Shown piece after piece: positions 8,717 through 17,677 of a stretch of 64,000 nt of DNA. The DNA is from Enterocloster clostridioformis (GTDB taxonomy: Bacteria > Bacillota > Clostridia > Lachnospirales > Lachnospiraceae): the NCBI RefSeq assembly GCF_020297485.1, contig NZ_JAIWZC010000001.1, positions 4,340,001 through 4,404,000 of the forward strand, in the 5' to 3' direction. The position numbers and the translations under genes are program-made. The first letter of the stretch is position 1; each line of letters opens with the position of its first letter. The notes beneath the pieces were generated by a model. It was not told where the DNA came from. It saw only the letters and a program-made list of their open reading frames with translations, and searched no databases.

Positions 8717-10117
8717 GTGAAAAAAACAAAGAAGATTGCAGCAGCGGTCCTGGCCATGACCATGGCAGCAGGTCTTGCCGTCACAGGATGTTCCGGAAGG
8801 GGAGGAAGTAACGGGACAGACGGGGCGCCGGCAGAGCAGTCTAAGGAAACCGGGGGAGGGGGCACGAATAGCTCCAAGGATGATGCAGCCAAGGCTGACG
8901 ACGGCGCGCTGCACCTTACCTTTTATTACCCGGTCAATGTAGGCGGTTCCGCGGCACAGCTGATTGAGAAAATCTGTGCGGATTTTAATGCAGAGAACCC
9001 GGATATTTTCGTGGAGCCTGTTTATACGGGCAATTATGACGATACAGTGACAAAGATTCAGACAGCCATGCAGGGCGGCACGCCTCCGGATGTGTTTGTA
9101 AGCCTCGCTACCCAGCGTTTTACCATGGCTTCCACCGGCATGGCCATGCCTCTTGACGAACTGATTGAGGCTGACGGAGAAGAGGGAAAGGCTTACATCG
9201 ATGATTTCCTTCCGGGCTTCATGGAAGATTCCTATGTGGACGGAAAGATATACTCCATACCGTTCCAGAGAAGCACCATGGTTCTGTATTACAATAAGGA
9301 CGCGTTTAAGGAAGCGGGCCTGGACCCGGAAACGCCTCCCGCTACCTGGGAAGAACTGGCTGAGTACGGCCAGAAGCTGACGGACGACGGACGCTACGGC
9401 GTTGGAATCGCTCTGAACTCCGGTTCCGCACAGTGGGCGTTTACAGGCTTCTGCCTGCAGAACAGCACCGACGGACAGAACCTGATGAGCGAGGATGGAA
9501 AGAGCGTGTATTTCAACACGCCTGAGAACGTGGAGGCGCTTCAGTTCTGGCTGGACCTTCAGAATGAGTACAAATGTATGGCGGAGGGTATTGTACAGTG
9601 GACCGACCTGCCCACCCAGTTCCTTGCAGGAGAGGTGGCCATGATTTACCACACCACAGGCAATATGGCTAATATCCATGACAATGCGGACTTTGATTTT
9701 GGGACAGCCTTCCTTCCGGCTCACAAGAGAGTGGGAGCGCCTACAGGCGGCGGCAACTTCTATATCTCCAGCGGCATTTCCGAGGACAGGGTGCAGGCTG
9801 CCTGGAAGTTCATCAAGTTCGCGACCTCTACGGACAGGGCGGCGCAGTGGAGCCTGGATACTGGTTATGTGGCCACAAGACAGTCCTGCTTTGACACGGA
9901 CCTGATTAAGGATTATTATGCAGAGGTTCCCCAGGCGTCCGTTGCTTATGAGCAGCTTCCCTATGCAAAGCCTGAGCTTACTACATACAATGCAGCTGAA
10001 ATCTGGAGGGTGTTAAATGATAACATCCAGGCAGCCGTGGTCGGCGATATGTCTGCCCGGGAGGCCCTGGATGCGGCCCAGGAACAGGCAGAGGAAGTCC
10101 TGTCAGAGTATCAGTAA
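8717..10117 (+). CDS. Carbohydrate ABC transporter substrate-binding lipoprotein (family 1)
   Basis: An extracellular lipid-anchored receptor that delivers sugar to the two permeases encoded downstream. The N-terminus has a lysine-rich start, a hydrophobic stretch and the lipobox AVTGC with Cys25, then a Ser/Gly/Asp-rich linker. The mature part follows family 1 (LHLTFYYPVNVGG, PPDVFVSLATQ, PFQRSTMVLYYNKDAFKEAG, GGGNFYISSG). Length 466. The start is a GTG at 8717, placed by AAAGGAGGT 9 bases upstream. A long hairpin separates it from the permease genes, the usual way to make binding protein in excess. Substrate unknown; glycerol-3-phosphate and oligosaccharide receptors look alike. Confidence 0.93.
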   Translation: MKKTKKIAAAVLAMTMAAGLAVTGCSGRGGSNGTDGAPAEQSKETGGGGTNSSKDDAAKADDGALHLTFYYPVNVGGSAAQLIEKICADFNAENPDIFVEPVYTGNYDDTVTKIQTAMQGGTPPDVFVSLATQRFTMASTGMAMPLDELIEADGEEGKAYIDDFLPGFMEDSYVDGKIYSIPFQRSTMVLYYNKDAFKEAGLDPETPPATWEELAEYGQKLTDDGRYGVGIALNSGSAQWAFTGFCLQNSTDGQNLMSEDGKSVYFNTPENVEALQFWLDLQNEYKCMAEGIVQWTDLPTQFLAGEVAMIYHTTGNMANIHDNADFDFGTAFLPAHKRVGAPTGGGNFYISSGISEDRVQAAWKFIKFATSTDRAAQWSLDTGYVATRQSCFDTDLIKDYYAEVPQASVAYEQLPYAKPELTTYNAAEIWRVLNDNIQAAVVGDMSAREALDAAQEQAEEVLSEYQ

Positions 10118-10157
10118 AATCTGTGAAGCATGAATGTAATGCCTGTTAGGAACAAGT

Positions 10158-10231
10158 AAGGCGCTGTGGCCCGGTGCCATGTGGGGCAAAGGCAAGGCTT
10201 TTGCCCCATGACCGGGCATACACAGCGCCTT
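10158..10231 (+). other. Long intercistronic stem-loop
   Basis: Arms AAGGCGCTGTG and CACAGCGCCTT close an inner stem (CATGTGGGGCAAA with TTTGCCCCATG, plus CCCGG/CCGGG). There is no T-run, so it is more likely an RNA-stabilising or processing hairpin protecting the binding-protein message than a terminator. Confidence 0.75.
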
Positions 10232-10295
10232 AAGAGACCGGGACATGTCACAAAACCCGGCCCGGCAGGCGGAATATGAAAAGGCTGGTGAGAGG

Positions 10296-11192
10296 ATGAA
10301 AACCAAGACAAAGAAGCAGCGTGAAAACAGGAATAATGCGACGGCCTGGGCCCTGATGGCCCCGGCGCTTATATTTATGCTGGCATTTACAGTGTTCCCC
10401 ATATTCAGGAGCCTGTATCTAAGCCTTTCCAAGTACAAGCTTGGTATGGACAGCGCCGAGTTCATCGGCCTTGAGAATTATGTGAAGCTGGCCGGTTCCA
10501 AGCTGTTCTGGAAGGTGATGAAAAATACCATCGTATTCGCCCTTATGACGGTGATTCCCAGTATGGCGGTGGGCCTTGGCCTGGCGGTTCTGGTAAACCG
10601 CAAGGGCAAACGGGTGGGATTTATCCGCACGGCTTATTTCTATCCGGTGGTCATGCCCATGATTGCCATTGCCAGCGTGTGGATGTTTATTTATATGGCA
10701 AAGAACGGACTCTTTGACCAGCTGCTGATAGCCATGGGGTTAAAACCCATGAATGTGCTGTCCAGCAAGAATACGGTGCTCCCGGCCATGGCGGTGATGT
10801 ATGTCTGGAAGGAGGCCGGATACCTGATGGTGTTCTTCCTGTCCGGTATCCAGAGCATATCCGACGAGGTGATGGAGGCTGCCAGGATTGACGGGGCAGG
10901 CAACTGGACCGTGTTCAGGCGCATCACCATTCCCCTGCTGGCGCCCACCTTCCTGTTTGTGTCCACCATTGCGTTCACCAACTGTTTTAAGCTGGTGGAC
11001 CATGTGGTCATCATGACAGAGGGAGCGCCCAACAATGCAAGCACCCTGCTTCTGTACTATATTTACCAGCAGGGCTTCACAAACTTCAACTACGGCGTAT
11101 CATCGGCTCTGACCGTAATCATGCTGGGACTTCTGCTTGTGGTGTCCCTGCCAAGGTTCATCAGCCAGGATAAGAAGATACATTACAATTAA
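10296..11192 (+). CDS. Sugar ABC transporter permease (MalF/UgpA type)
   Basis: A membrane-spanning channel subunit with six predicted helices; 298 residues from the chosen start. The EAA loop that docks the ATPase is EAARIDGAGNWTVFRRITIPLL. The ATG at 10296 is chosen because its protein begins MKTKTKKQREN, normal for the family; an upstream in-frame ATG at 10245 lies against the hairpin and has no good ribosome site. The second permease follows 14 bases later. No ATPase gene is in the locus, so a shared MsmK/UgpC-type ATPase must be encoded elsewhere (inference from the family). Confidence 0.93.
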   Translation: MKTKTKKQRENRNNATAWALMAPALIFMLAFTVFPIFRSLYLSLSKYKLGMDSAEFIGLENYVKLAGSKLFWKVMKNTIVFALMTVIPSMAVGLGLAVLVNRKGKRVGFIRTAYFYPVVMPMIAIASVWMFIYMAKNGLFDQLLIAMGLKPMNVLSSKNTVLPAMAVMYVWKEAGYLMVFFLSGIQSISDEVMEAARIDGAGNWTVFRRITIPLLAPTFLFVSTIAFTNCFKLVDHVVIMTEGAPNNASTLLLYYIYQQGFTNFNYGVSSALTVIMLGLLLVVSLPRFISQDKKIHYN

Positions 11193-11206
11193 AGGAGGGA
11201 GCCGGT

Positions 11207-12022
11207 ATGAAACAAGTTAAAAGTACTGCAATATCTGTTTTTGCCCTGGCCCTGGCGTTTATGTGGCTGGCTCCCCTGGTATGGCTGGTGGGGACTGCCT
11301 TCAGTGAGCCTACCTTCCATATGACCTTTTTTCCCAACAGCCGTTTTACCTTTGGGAATTTGTCCTATGTATGGAATGCCATTCCCTTTGCCCGGTATTA
11401 TCTGAATACGCTGATACTGGTGGTGGTGACCTTCTGCGTACAGTTTGTCACATCCACTCTGGCTGCCTATGCGCTGGCTGTCATGGATTTTAAGGGACGG
11501 ACCCTGGTGTTTGCAGTCATTTTTATGCAGATTATCATTCCCAATGATGTGCTCATCACACCTAACTTCATGACCCTGGCTGACATGGGACTTACCGATA
11601 CTAAGGTGGGTATCATGCTGCCGTTCTTTGGAAGCGCCCTGGCCATTTTCCTGCTGAGGCAGCATTTTAAATCCATACCAAAGGCTCTGGCTGAGGCGGC
11701 CAGAATTGACGGCGCCAACACGTGGCAGACCATCTGGAGGGTGTACATGCCCTGTGCAAAGCCTGCCTATATGTCCTTTGCGGTTATTTCCGTCAGCTAC
11801 CACTGGAATAACTACCTGTGGCCTCTGATTGTGACCAATTCACCCTCCAACCGCACACTGACAGTGGGACTTGCCATCTTCGCCAAGTCCAAGGAGGCCA
11901 ACATGCAGTGGGCCAATGTCTGCGCGGCTACCTTTATCATTATCCTGCCGCTGCTCATAGCGTTCTTCTTCCTGCAAAAGCAGTTTATGAACAGCTTTGT
12001 CAGCGCTGGAATCAAAGAGTGA
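11207..12022 (+). CDS. Sugar ABC transporter permease (MalG/UgpE type)
   Basis: The partner of the preceding permease, 271 residues with six predicted helices. The EAA loop is EAARIDGANTWQTIWRVYMP, and the C-terminal FFLQKQFMNSFVSAGIKE matches the MalG/UgpE end. AAAGGAGGGAG precedes the ATG. It is transcribed with the binding protein, the first permease and the metallo-hydrolase. Confidence 0.95.
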   Translation: MKQVKSTAISVFALALAFMWLAPLVWLVGTAFSEPTFHMTFFPNSRFTFGNLSYVWNAIPFARYYLNTLILVVVTFCVQFVTSTLAAYALAVMDFKGRTLVFAVIFMQIIIPNDVLITPNFMTLADMGLTDTKVGIMLPFFGSALAIFLLRQHFKSIPKALAEAARIDGANTWQTIWRVYMPCAKPAYMSFAVISVSYHWNNYLWPLIVTNSPSNRTLTVGLAIFAKSKEANMQWANVCAATFIIILPLLIAFFFLQKQFMNSFVSAGIKE

Positions 12023-12068
12023 TGAAGGAATAAAGGAGGGCATGAGAGAGCATGAGAGGAGGAGCGTT

Positions 12069-12767
12069 ATGGAACAATATTTAGACCTGCATTTTTTTGG
12101 ATGCGGTAGCGCCTTTAATCCTGCCATGGGAAATACATCTGCCTGGTTTGAGGCGGACGGATGCCTGTTCCTGGTGGACTGCGGCGAGACGGTTTACGAG
12201 CTTTTGATGAAGCGCAGCAGCCTCAGGGAATACAGGCAGATATATGTACTGTTGACCCATCTTCACGCTGACCATGTGGGAAGCCTTGGGTCTCTGATTT
12301 CTTACAATTATTGTATTTTGGGAAGAAAAATCAGCGTCATTCACCCCAGGGCAACCGTGGTGGAGCTTCTGCGGCTTATGGGCATTAAGGATGAATTTTA
12401 CAATTATTACAAAGGACTTCCTGAGGAAGTGGACTGTCTTCGGGCTGAACCGGTGCCGGTGGAGCATGCGGACAATATGGACTGCTTCGGGTACATTCTG
12501 GAGACAGAGAAAATGAGGATTTATTACAGCGGTGATTCCGCGCGAATGCCGGAGCGGATCGCCGGCATGCTTAAGGAAGGGGATCTGGACGCCGTTTACC
12601 ACGACACGTCCCTCCACAATCCGCCAATCCCCAGCCACTGCTATGTGGGAGTCCTGGAGGAGACGGTTCCGGAGGAGCTGAGGCATAAAGTATACTGTAT
12701 GCACCTGGACGGGGAGTGCAGGGATATGCTGGAGTCCAAAGGATTCCGGGTGGCAGAGGTTGGTTGA
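12069..12767 (+). CDS. MBL-fold metallo-hydrolase in the sugar ABC operon
   Basis: A 232-residue metallo-beta-lactamase-fold hydrolase. The metal motif HLHADH spans residues 64-69; YSGDSAR supplies the bridging Asp, and a late HL(D) provides the last ligand. The fold resembles RNase Z and phosphodiesterase-like members. The start at 12069 is set by AGGAGGAGCG; the frame is open further upstream but overlaps the permease gene. Its position as the last gene of a sugar-uptake operon suggests it acts on the imported compound, for example a phosphodiester or lactone, but no substrate can be read from sequence. A terminator follows at 12851. Confidence 0.85.
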   Translation: MEQYLDLHFFGCGSAFNPAMGNTSAWFEADGCLFLVDCGETVYELLMKRSSLREYRQIYVLLTHLHADHVGSLGSLISYNYCILGRKISVIHPRATVVELLRLMGIKDEFYNYYKGLPEEVDCLRAEPVPVEHADNMDCFGYILETEKMRIYYSGDSARMPERIAGMLKEGDLDAVYHDTSLHNPPIPSHCYVGVLEETVPEELRHKVYCMHLDGECRDMLESKGFRVAEVG

Positions 12768-12850
12768 CGGGATAGGGCTGGCGGCATAGAGTTAGCCGGC
12801 TGATGTATGATTGATTTTGAATAAATGAGATGTTGCTGAGTGCGAGAATG

Positions 12851-12890
12851 CCCCGGCGGAGGATGGATGATTCCTTTGCCGGGGATTTTT
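12851..12890 (+). terminator. Terminator of the ABC-sugar operon
   Basis: CCCCGGC-GGAGGA pairs with TCCTTT-GCCGGGG and is followed by ATTTTT. It ends the operon 84 bases after the hydrolase. Confidence 0.88.
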
Positions 12891-13042
12891 GCGTAAAAAT
12901 TCCCGGGCCGCGATACGGCATTTCGTGAACCATGGATGACAGGAAATGTACAAACCATGCTGTCCATGTCCGTCTGTGACGAAATATACTTATACTAGGT
13001 TCAGAAAAGCTTTTCTCAATAAAATATAAGGAGAAAGAAGTA

Positions 13043-14098
13043 ATGAGTGAGAAATACAGCAGTCATAAAGACTGGACCTTTGGCATGGAATGCGAACTGC
13101 CTTATAAAGTGCGTTTTGCCCTGAACAGATTACCTGACAGCATGACTTTTTTGGAGGTGACCCATGGAGGTGATACGGTAATACGTTTGTTTTCCGACAT
13201 GGGAAGGGAGACCAGGACCATTGAGATTGTTACAGAGCCTCTTAAAATAGGCCAGGAAAAAGAGCGGAATCAGAATCTCAGAATCATGGCATTTTTGGAG
13301 GACTTTCTGGAACGGTATTCCGCCGAGCAGGGGGCTGTACCGGGCATGGTCACTAAAACACAGGTAAATGAAGCGTTTTCGGCGTATACAGATTTGGAGG
13401 ATAATGCTGATTTAAAAGAATTTAAAGTAAAACTTTTATGTAACGCTTTTATAGTCAAGGATGTTATGGGAAATAACCAGATATCTTTCGGCATGGGATT
13501 TGATGAGGTACGGGCCCTCTTTGAAGAGTATGGAATGGAGCTGTGGTGGACATATGACACCTCATATGTTCCTTCTGAAGGTACGGCGAATGAACGTGAT
13601 AAGGAGATATACAATTACATCCTATGCGCAGTTTCTCATCTGGCTGATTTGTATCTGTCTGACAGTAAGGTTAATATTGCAGACTCAAGAGCCAAGAACA
13701 GCTGGGGACTGATGCCAAGGATGGCTCCGGCAGAGCTTTTATCCTATGTCTCCAACCGTGGGGTTATGGTAAAGGACCTGGAATCTGCGGTCAGGGGCAT
13801 ACCGGGAATGACAGAAGAAATCTTCCAAAAAACATATACATATCTTGTGTGTTCCGGGAATACCGCGGGCGGCCATGTGGGAAGTATACGAAGGACTATG
13901 GAAGAGGAAAGAATTCCGATGGTATTTGAAGTCAGAAGCCCTGGAAGTGAATTTGATTCATATTTTGATTATAAACGTTACAGAGGCAGATTGGTGCTTG
14001 ACGGTGCCGGGGATTTCAGTTATATGTTCAATATGAATCCGGCCGGTGGGGAAGAGGAAGCCGACAGCACAGACGAGTCGGACAGTGATTCATGGTAA
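13043..14098 (+). CDS. Orphan protein, distantly amidoligase-like
   Basis: I do not recognise this 351-residue soluble protein with certainty. It begins with FGMECELP (Glu16, Glu18) and soon has TIEIVTEPL (Glu61, Glu65). This is the layout of the glutamine-synthetase-like amidoligase fold, where paired metal-binding glutamates in FGxExE are followed by a strand ending ELVxPPL; a late FEVRSPGSEF could complete the site. It has no signal peptide or membrane segment, and ends in an acidic Ser/Asp-rich tail. AAGGAGAAAG precedes the ATG. Its codons are more AT-rich than in the neighbouring ABC genes, hinting at transfer. It stands alone between a terminator and a truncated transporter relic. Fold assignment is tentative. 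Confidence 0.6.
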   Translation: MSEKYSSHKDWTFGMECELPYKVRFALNRLPDSMTFLEVTHGGDTVIRLFSDMGRETRTIEIVTEPLKIGQEKERNQNLRIMAFLEDFLERYSAEQGAVPGMVTKTQVNEAFSAYTDLEDNADLKEFKVKLLCNAFIVKDVMGNNQISFGMGFDEVRALFEEYGMELWWTYDTSYVPSEGTANERDKEIYNYILCAVSHLADLYLSDSKVNIADSRAKNSWGLMPRMAPAELLSYVSNRGVMVKDLESAVRGIPGMTEEIFQKTYTYLVCSGNTAGGHVGSIRRTMEEERIPMVFEVRSPGSEFDSYFDYKRYRGRLVLDGAGDFSYMFNMNPAGGEEEADSTDESDSDSW

Positions 14099-14136
14099 AA
14101 ATTGGCGAGGTATCTTCGTATGGTCCAAACATCTGA

Positions 14137-15178
14137 AGATTAGCATTACTACTTGCAGCGGCAACAACAATCTCTCTGATGGGGTGTGCCACTTCCAACC
14201 AGAAGCCGGCAGAGACAACTACTGCAGCCCAGACACAGGAGGCCAAAGCTGAGACAGAGCAGACTGAGAAGGCAGAGGGAGCCAAGGAGACAGAGAGTCA
14301 GGAAGCTGAGCCGGAAAACGGGGAGTATGCTGTCCAGCCGCGCTCCATCAAGGACAGGACGCTGAAGGTGGGACTGATTCCTGTGAAAAGGGCGTCTGGC
14401 AGCCGTATTGTACCGGGAGGAATTTGAACGGCAGATGATCGACCGCATTATAATCGGTGAGAACCGGAAGGCGGGGAGGGAAATCACCCGGTCCCAGGCA
14501 GAGCCTGGGGGGCGGGCGGTGCTTCTGTCCGTGCGGGAGGTGCGGGCCAGGGAACTGCGGGACGTGAGCTTTCATGTGTGTCCCGGGGAGGTGGTGGGTT
14601 TCATCCATCCGGAGGACACATACTGCCGGGAAATCGTACGCCTTCTCAGCGGAGAGCTTAAGGTGGAATCGGGAAGCGCCTGGCTGGCTGGACGTCAGGT
14701 GGAGCTGGCAGGGGGGAGAAAGAACATGGTCAGACGCGGTTTTGGATATATTGAGGATTACAAAAAGAGCCTTTTTCCTAAGCTGGATGTGGCCGAGAAC
14801 CTGACCATTGCCGGTCTGGAATATTTTGCTCCCGGAGTGGGGGTGCGGGAGAAGCTGGAACAGGCGGTTGCCTGTGATTATCTGACGCTGCTGGATATCC
14901 GGGAGGAGGATCTAAAACGGCCAATTGAGACACTGAGCCATCGGTGCCAGCTGAATGTTGCCCTGTATAAGTGGATTATAGCCAAGGCAAGGCTGATTGT
15001 CATAGATAATCTGTTTTCGGGCACGGACATATTGATGCGGAATTCAGTGAGGGAATTTCTGGAATTTGCAAAGAGCAGGGGAATCGGTGTTGTATACTGT
15101 TCCCCCAATGAAAGGGAGCTGGCGTCTGTGTGCGACAGGCTCTATGAATTAGCGGAAGGGAAGGTTTCCTGCAGATAG
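14137..15178 (+). pseudogene. Deletion-fused relic: sugar-binding lipoprotein N-terminus joined to RbsA-type ATPase C-terminal half
   Basis: From 14137 the frame reads a headless lipoprotein signal (LALLLAAATTISLMGC), a Glu/Thr-rich linker and TLKVGLIP, the first strand of a LacI-like sugar-binding protein. At about 14390 the sequence switches frame into YREEFERQMIDRIIIGEN and then the second nucleotide-binding domain of a two-domain sugar ABC ATPase (LRDVSFHVCPGEVVGF, LSHRCQLNVALYKWI, LIVIDNLFSGTD). Its Walker A is degenerate, as is common in that half of RbsA/MglA proteins. The start codon, most of the receptor and the first ATPase domain are gone. The ATPase half (14408-15178) remains open and might be translated, but it is not a functional transporter ATPase alone. 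Confidence 0.75.
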
Positions 15179-15204
15179 TGTATGCAGGAAACCTTCCCTG
15201 TTTT
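15158..15204. terminator. Bidirectional terminator
   Basis: A perfect 16-bp stem (GGGAAGGTTTCCTGCA and its complement) with a 9-base loop and a T-run on the plus side. It overlaps the stop codon of the ATPase relic and also serves the convergent rhodanese gene. Confidence 0.9.
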
Positions 15205-15228
15205 CAGAACTTTTTTCAGTTTCTTGTC

Positions 15229-16725
15229 TTACTTTTCCTTTGGTATAAAGTATTCTGCCGGCTCCTGTTCAGGTGCGTCTGCGGGCACTCCTGGTTCTTT
15301 CTTCGGGCTGTCTGGCATTTTGGACCATTCATACCAGCCTCCGTCATACACATGAATGTCAGGATATCCCAATGCCAGAGAATACCAATATGTTTCGCTT
15401 GCTCTCCACCCGGTACCACAGTGGAAAGAAATACGTTTATCTGGAACAATCCCCCATTTTACCCATCTGTCCTTAATCATTTCGTAGTTAAACATAGTAT
15501 TGTCAATATTTCGGAAATCTTCCATGCTGTAAGGGTCTGAGCCGGCATAACCAAAACGCGCTTTGGCAATATCCCCGGCCTCGCCAATGTATGTATAACC
15601 ACTGACATTTCCGATATATTCTTTCCAGCTTCGGATGGATGCAATGACCGCCTGATTGTCGTTTACACATCCCAGTTCCTCATCATAGTCATAAATAAGG
15701 TCAGGATTAGACGGAACCTTCGTTCCAAAGGAAACATTTTCCGGTATATTGGATTCTGTCTCCAGAGGCCTGTTTTGAAGTTTCCAAAGTGTTTTTCCGC
15801 CGTTTAAGAAACGAATATCCTTAACACCCGCGTATTTCATTAAGACCCCTGCACGGTGCGCGGCGGTAGTGGCCGGTGTTGTGGCATATAAAATCACGGT
15901 GGTATTCTGCGTGATTCCGGCCTTTTCCAGATTTTCCTGAATCACGGAATCTTCCGGACGATTCCAGAATTTCAGTTGTTCCTCCATCGGTATGTTCTCA
16001 TATTCAGAAAGTACACGAAGCCCCGGAACATGGTTGAAAGTGTCTTTTATATTGATTGCGCCTTGGATGTGGCCGCTTTCGTATTCTCCCTCTTCACTGC
16101 TTAAAGAGACTTCAATAATTTTATAATCGGAACCCTCGTACGTATCCGGCTTTTTTCCGTCTATCAGTGCCTGTACCCAGTCGGGATATACATAGAGGCT
16201 GAACCCCGGCAGCATTGCCGCTTCCCCGCCTGTTTCCAAATAGGATGAGAAGCCTCCTTCCAGAACAGAGATGTCCTTAAATCCCAGTTCCGCATACATG
16301 GAAGCTGTTTCCTCCGGTACAGTATCATCTCCGTAAAGGACAAGGGGTTTTTCGGAATCAATGCCGCGGCGCTTTAATTCGTTTTCCATTGTCGTTCTGA
16401 TTGCATAGGTATCCGGGCTCTGACTGAGCCAGCTTGCCGGAAAATCCACGGCGCCTGCAATATGTCCCCCCGGTTTATTCCCGGTATTCCAGCCAATATA
16501 CTGTTCTTCTTCACGGACGTCTACCAGCTGCATATCATCCGTCAGCGCGTCCGCCTTCAAAAGCTTAACTGTTTGGGCTTCATCCTTCGCGGCCACGGAT
16601 TCCTTTTCCGTGGCGGCAATTGTTTCCTTGACAGATGTTTCTTCCTGCGGAGCCGGTGATTTCCCACAGCCCATTACCGCAAACGAAACTACTCCTGCCA
16701 GCAATAGTGGTTTGATGTGTTTCAT
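15229..16725 (-). CDS. Triple-rhodanese lipoprotein
   Basis: A surface lipoprotein of 498 residues. The lipobox ends at Cys20 (FAVMGC). Three rhodanese-like domains follow: ~55-165 (QLVDVREEEQYIGWN, GHIAGAVDFP), ~200-320 (GHIQGAINI) and ~350-470. Only the third has the active-site loop with cysteine, HCGTGWRAS (Cys436). In the first the loop reads LYGDDTVPE and in the second LYATTPATTA, so both lack cysteine and may be structural or regulatory. Rhodaneses move sulfane sulfur; outside the cell this suggests handling thiosulfate- or persulfide-type sulfur. It is encoded 46 bases after an ECF S component and probably co-transcribed. AT-rich codon use differs from flanking genes. Confidence 0.92.
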   Translation of the reverse strand: MKHIKPLLLAGVVSFAVMGCGKSPAPQEETSVKETIAATEKESVAAKDEAQTVKLLKADALTDDMQLVDVREEEQYIGWNTGNKPGGHIAGAVDFPASWLSQSPDTYAIRTTMENELKRRGIDSEKPLVLYGDDTVPEETASMYAELGFKDISVLEGGFSSYLETGGEAAMLPGFSLYVYPDWVQALIDGKKPDTYEGSDYKIIEVSLSSEEGEYESGHIQGAINIKDTFNHVPGLRVLSEYENIPMEEQLKFWNRPEDSVIQENLEKAGITQNTTVILYATTPATTAAHRAGVLMKYAGVKDIRFLNGGKTLWKLQNRPLETESNIPENVSFGTKVPSNPDLIYDYDEELGCVNDNQAVIASIRSWKEYIGNVSGYTYIGEAGDIAKARFGYAGSDPYSMEDFRNIDNTMFNYEMIKDRWVKWGIVPDKRISFHCGTGWRASETYWYSLALGYPDIHVYDGGWYEWSKMPDSPKKEPGVPADAPEQEPAEYFIPKEK

Positions 16726-16771
16726 TCTGCTGCTTCTCCTTCGTGTAATTTATTATGTTATTGAGGTCAAA

Positions 16772-17356
16772 CTATAGTTTGGTCTCACGACATCCGCCTT
16801 TTTCCATGCATAACCAAAAAATAAAACGTCCCGCCATTACAGCTGCAGTTAATGAAAAGAGAACAACGATAAAATTAGATGCAATTCCGGATTTCAGATA
16901 AAAGCTATAATTGTATGCCAGATAATCCATCAGGCTTTTGCCGGCTGTCATGTTTACGTGGAACGTATAATATAAAATGTAAGAAAAGGCTTTCAGAAGT
17001 GTTGCGTCAAAAGCGGAAAACAATAGAATATAAACAATTATAGCCGCATATGTCTTTTTTGCGTGTTTGGTGTGAAAAAACAAACCAATCAGGGCAGCCT
17101 CCAGCATCTGGTATAACAGTACGTTTACAATCACGCCGCTTCCCATACCGATGCTGTTTAAAATAAAACTGTTGATAAGTGCATATGACGCGCCATATAA
17201 AGGACCGCAGACAACTGCGGCCAAAGCGGTTGGTATTATATTTGCATATAAAATCCTCGGTACTGCGAAATATACTGGCAGATATGCGGTTCCCACGCTG
17301 ATTGCGGCGGCAGTGACAAATGAAACACTAACTAAAGTGACTTGTTTCTTAATCAT
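16772..17356 (-). CDS. ECF transporter S component-like membrane protein
   Basis: A 194-residue membrane protein with about six hydrophobic helices (VSVSFVTAAAISVGTAYLP at the start, ILYANIIPTALAAVVCGPLYG, LLYQMLEAALIGLFF, a final FIVVLFSLTAAVMAGRFIF). The layout, with the short amphipathic loop between helices 1 and 2 and the GPLYG turn, resembles substrate-capturing S components of energy-coupling factor transporters. No T or A components are nearby; group II ECF systems share these from another locus. It is the first gene of the unit with the triple-rhodanese lipoprotein, so its ligand may be sulfur-containing (inference). No motif tells the ligand. Confidence 0.7.
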   Translation of the reverse strand: MIKKQVTLVSVSFVTAAAISVGTAYLPVYFAVPRILYANIIPTALAAVVCGPLYGASYALINSFILNSIGMGSGVIVNVLLYQMLEAALIGLFFHTKHAKKTYAAIIVYILLFSAFDATLLKAFSYILYYTFHVNMTAGKSLMDYLAYNYSFYLKSGIASNFIVVLFSLTAAVMAGRFIFWLCMEKGGCRETKL

Positions 17357-17604
17357 AGTTTTGTTCTCTATTCCTCAATTATTATTAACGTAGACAACTT
17401 ATCATATGAAGAAAGTATTTTCAAGTGTATTGCCTTATCAATAATATAGATTTTATCGATAACAAGATATCAATAGAAAAAGTTTATTAATAGCATAGAA
17501 TATATCTCCGTCCTTGATACGGTAAAGCGGCAGATGCTCCGGAACACAACGGGAAGATGTGACTCCTGTTCGTATAATTTAAGAGACATGTAATAAAAAG
17601 TTCA

Positions 17605-17633
17605 TTGAAAAAGTAAACTTATTTATGTATGAT
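17605..17633 (+). promoter_or_regulatory. Sigma-A promoter for the DUF5722 gene
   Basis: TTGAAA at 17605-17610, 17-bp spacer, TATGAT at 17628-17633, about 45 bases before the start. The rest of the 321-bp gap (17357-17677) is AT-rich and holds no gene I can support. Confidence 0.7.
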
Positions 17634-17677
17634 GTATCATGTATCCTATTTTGGAGAAAGTTGGGAGGAATTCATAA

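Noticed and set aside
8657..9724. 355-codon minus-strand frame over the binding-protein gene
   Set aside because: Shadow of the lipoprotein gene; the plus-strand frame has a lipobox, ribosome site and family motifs.
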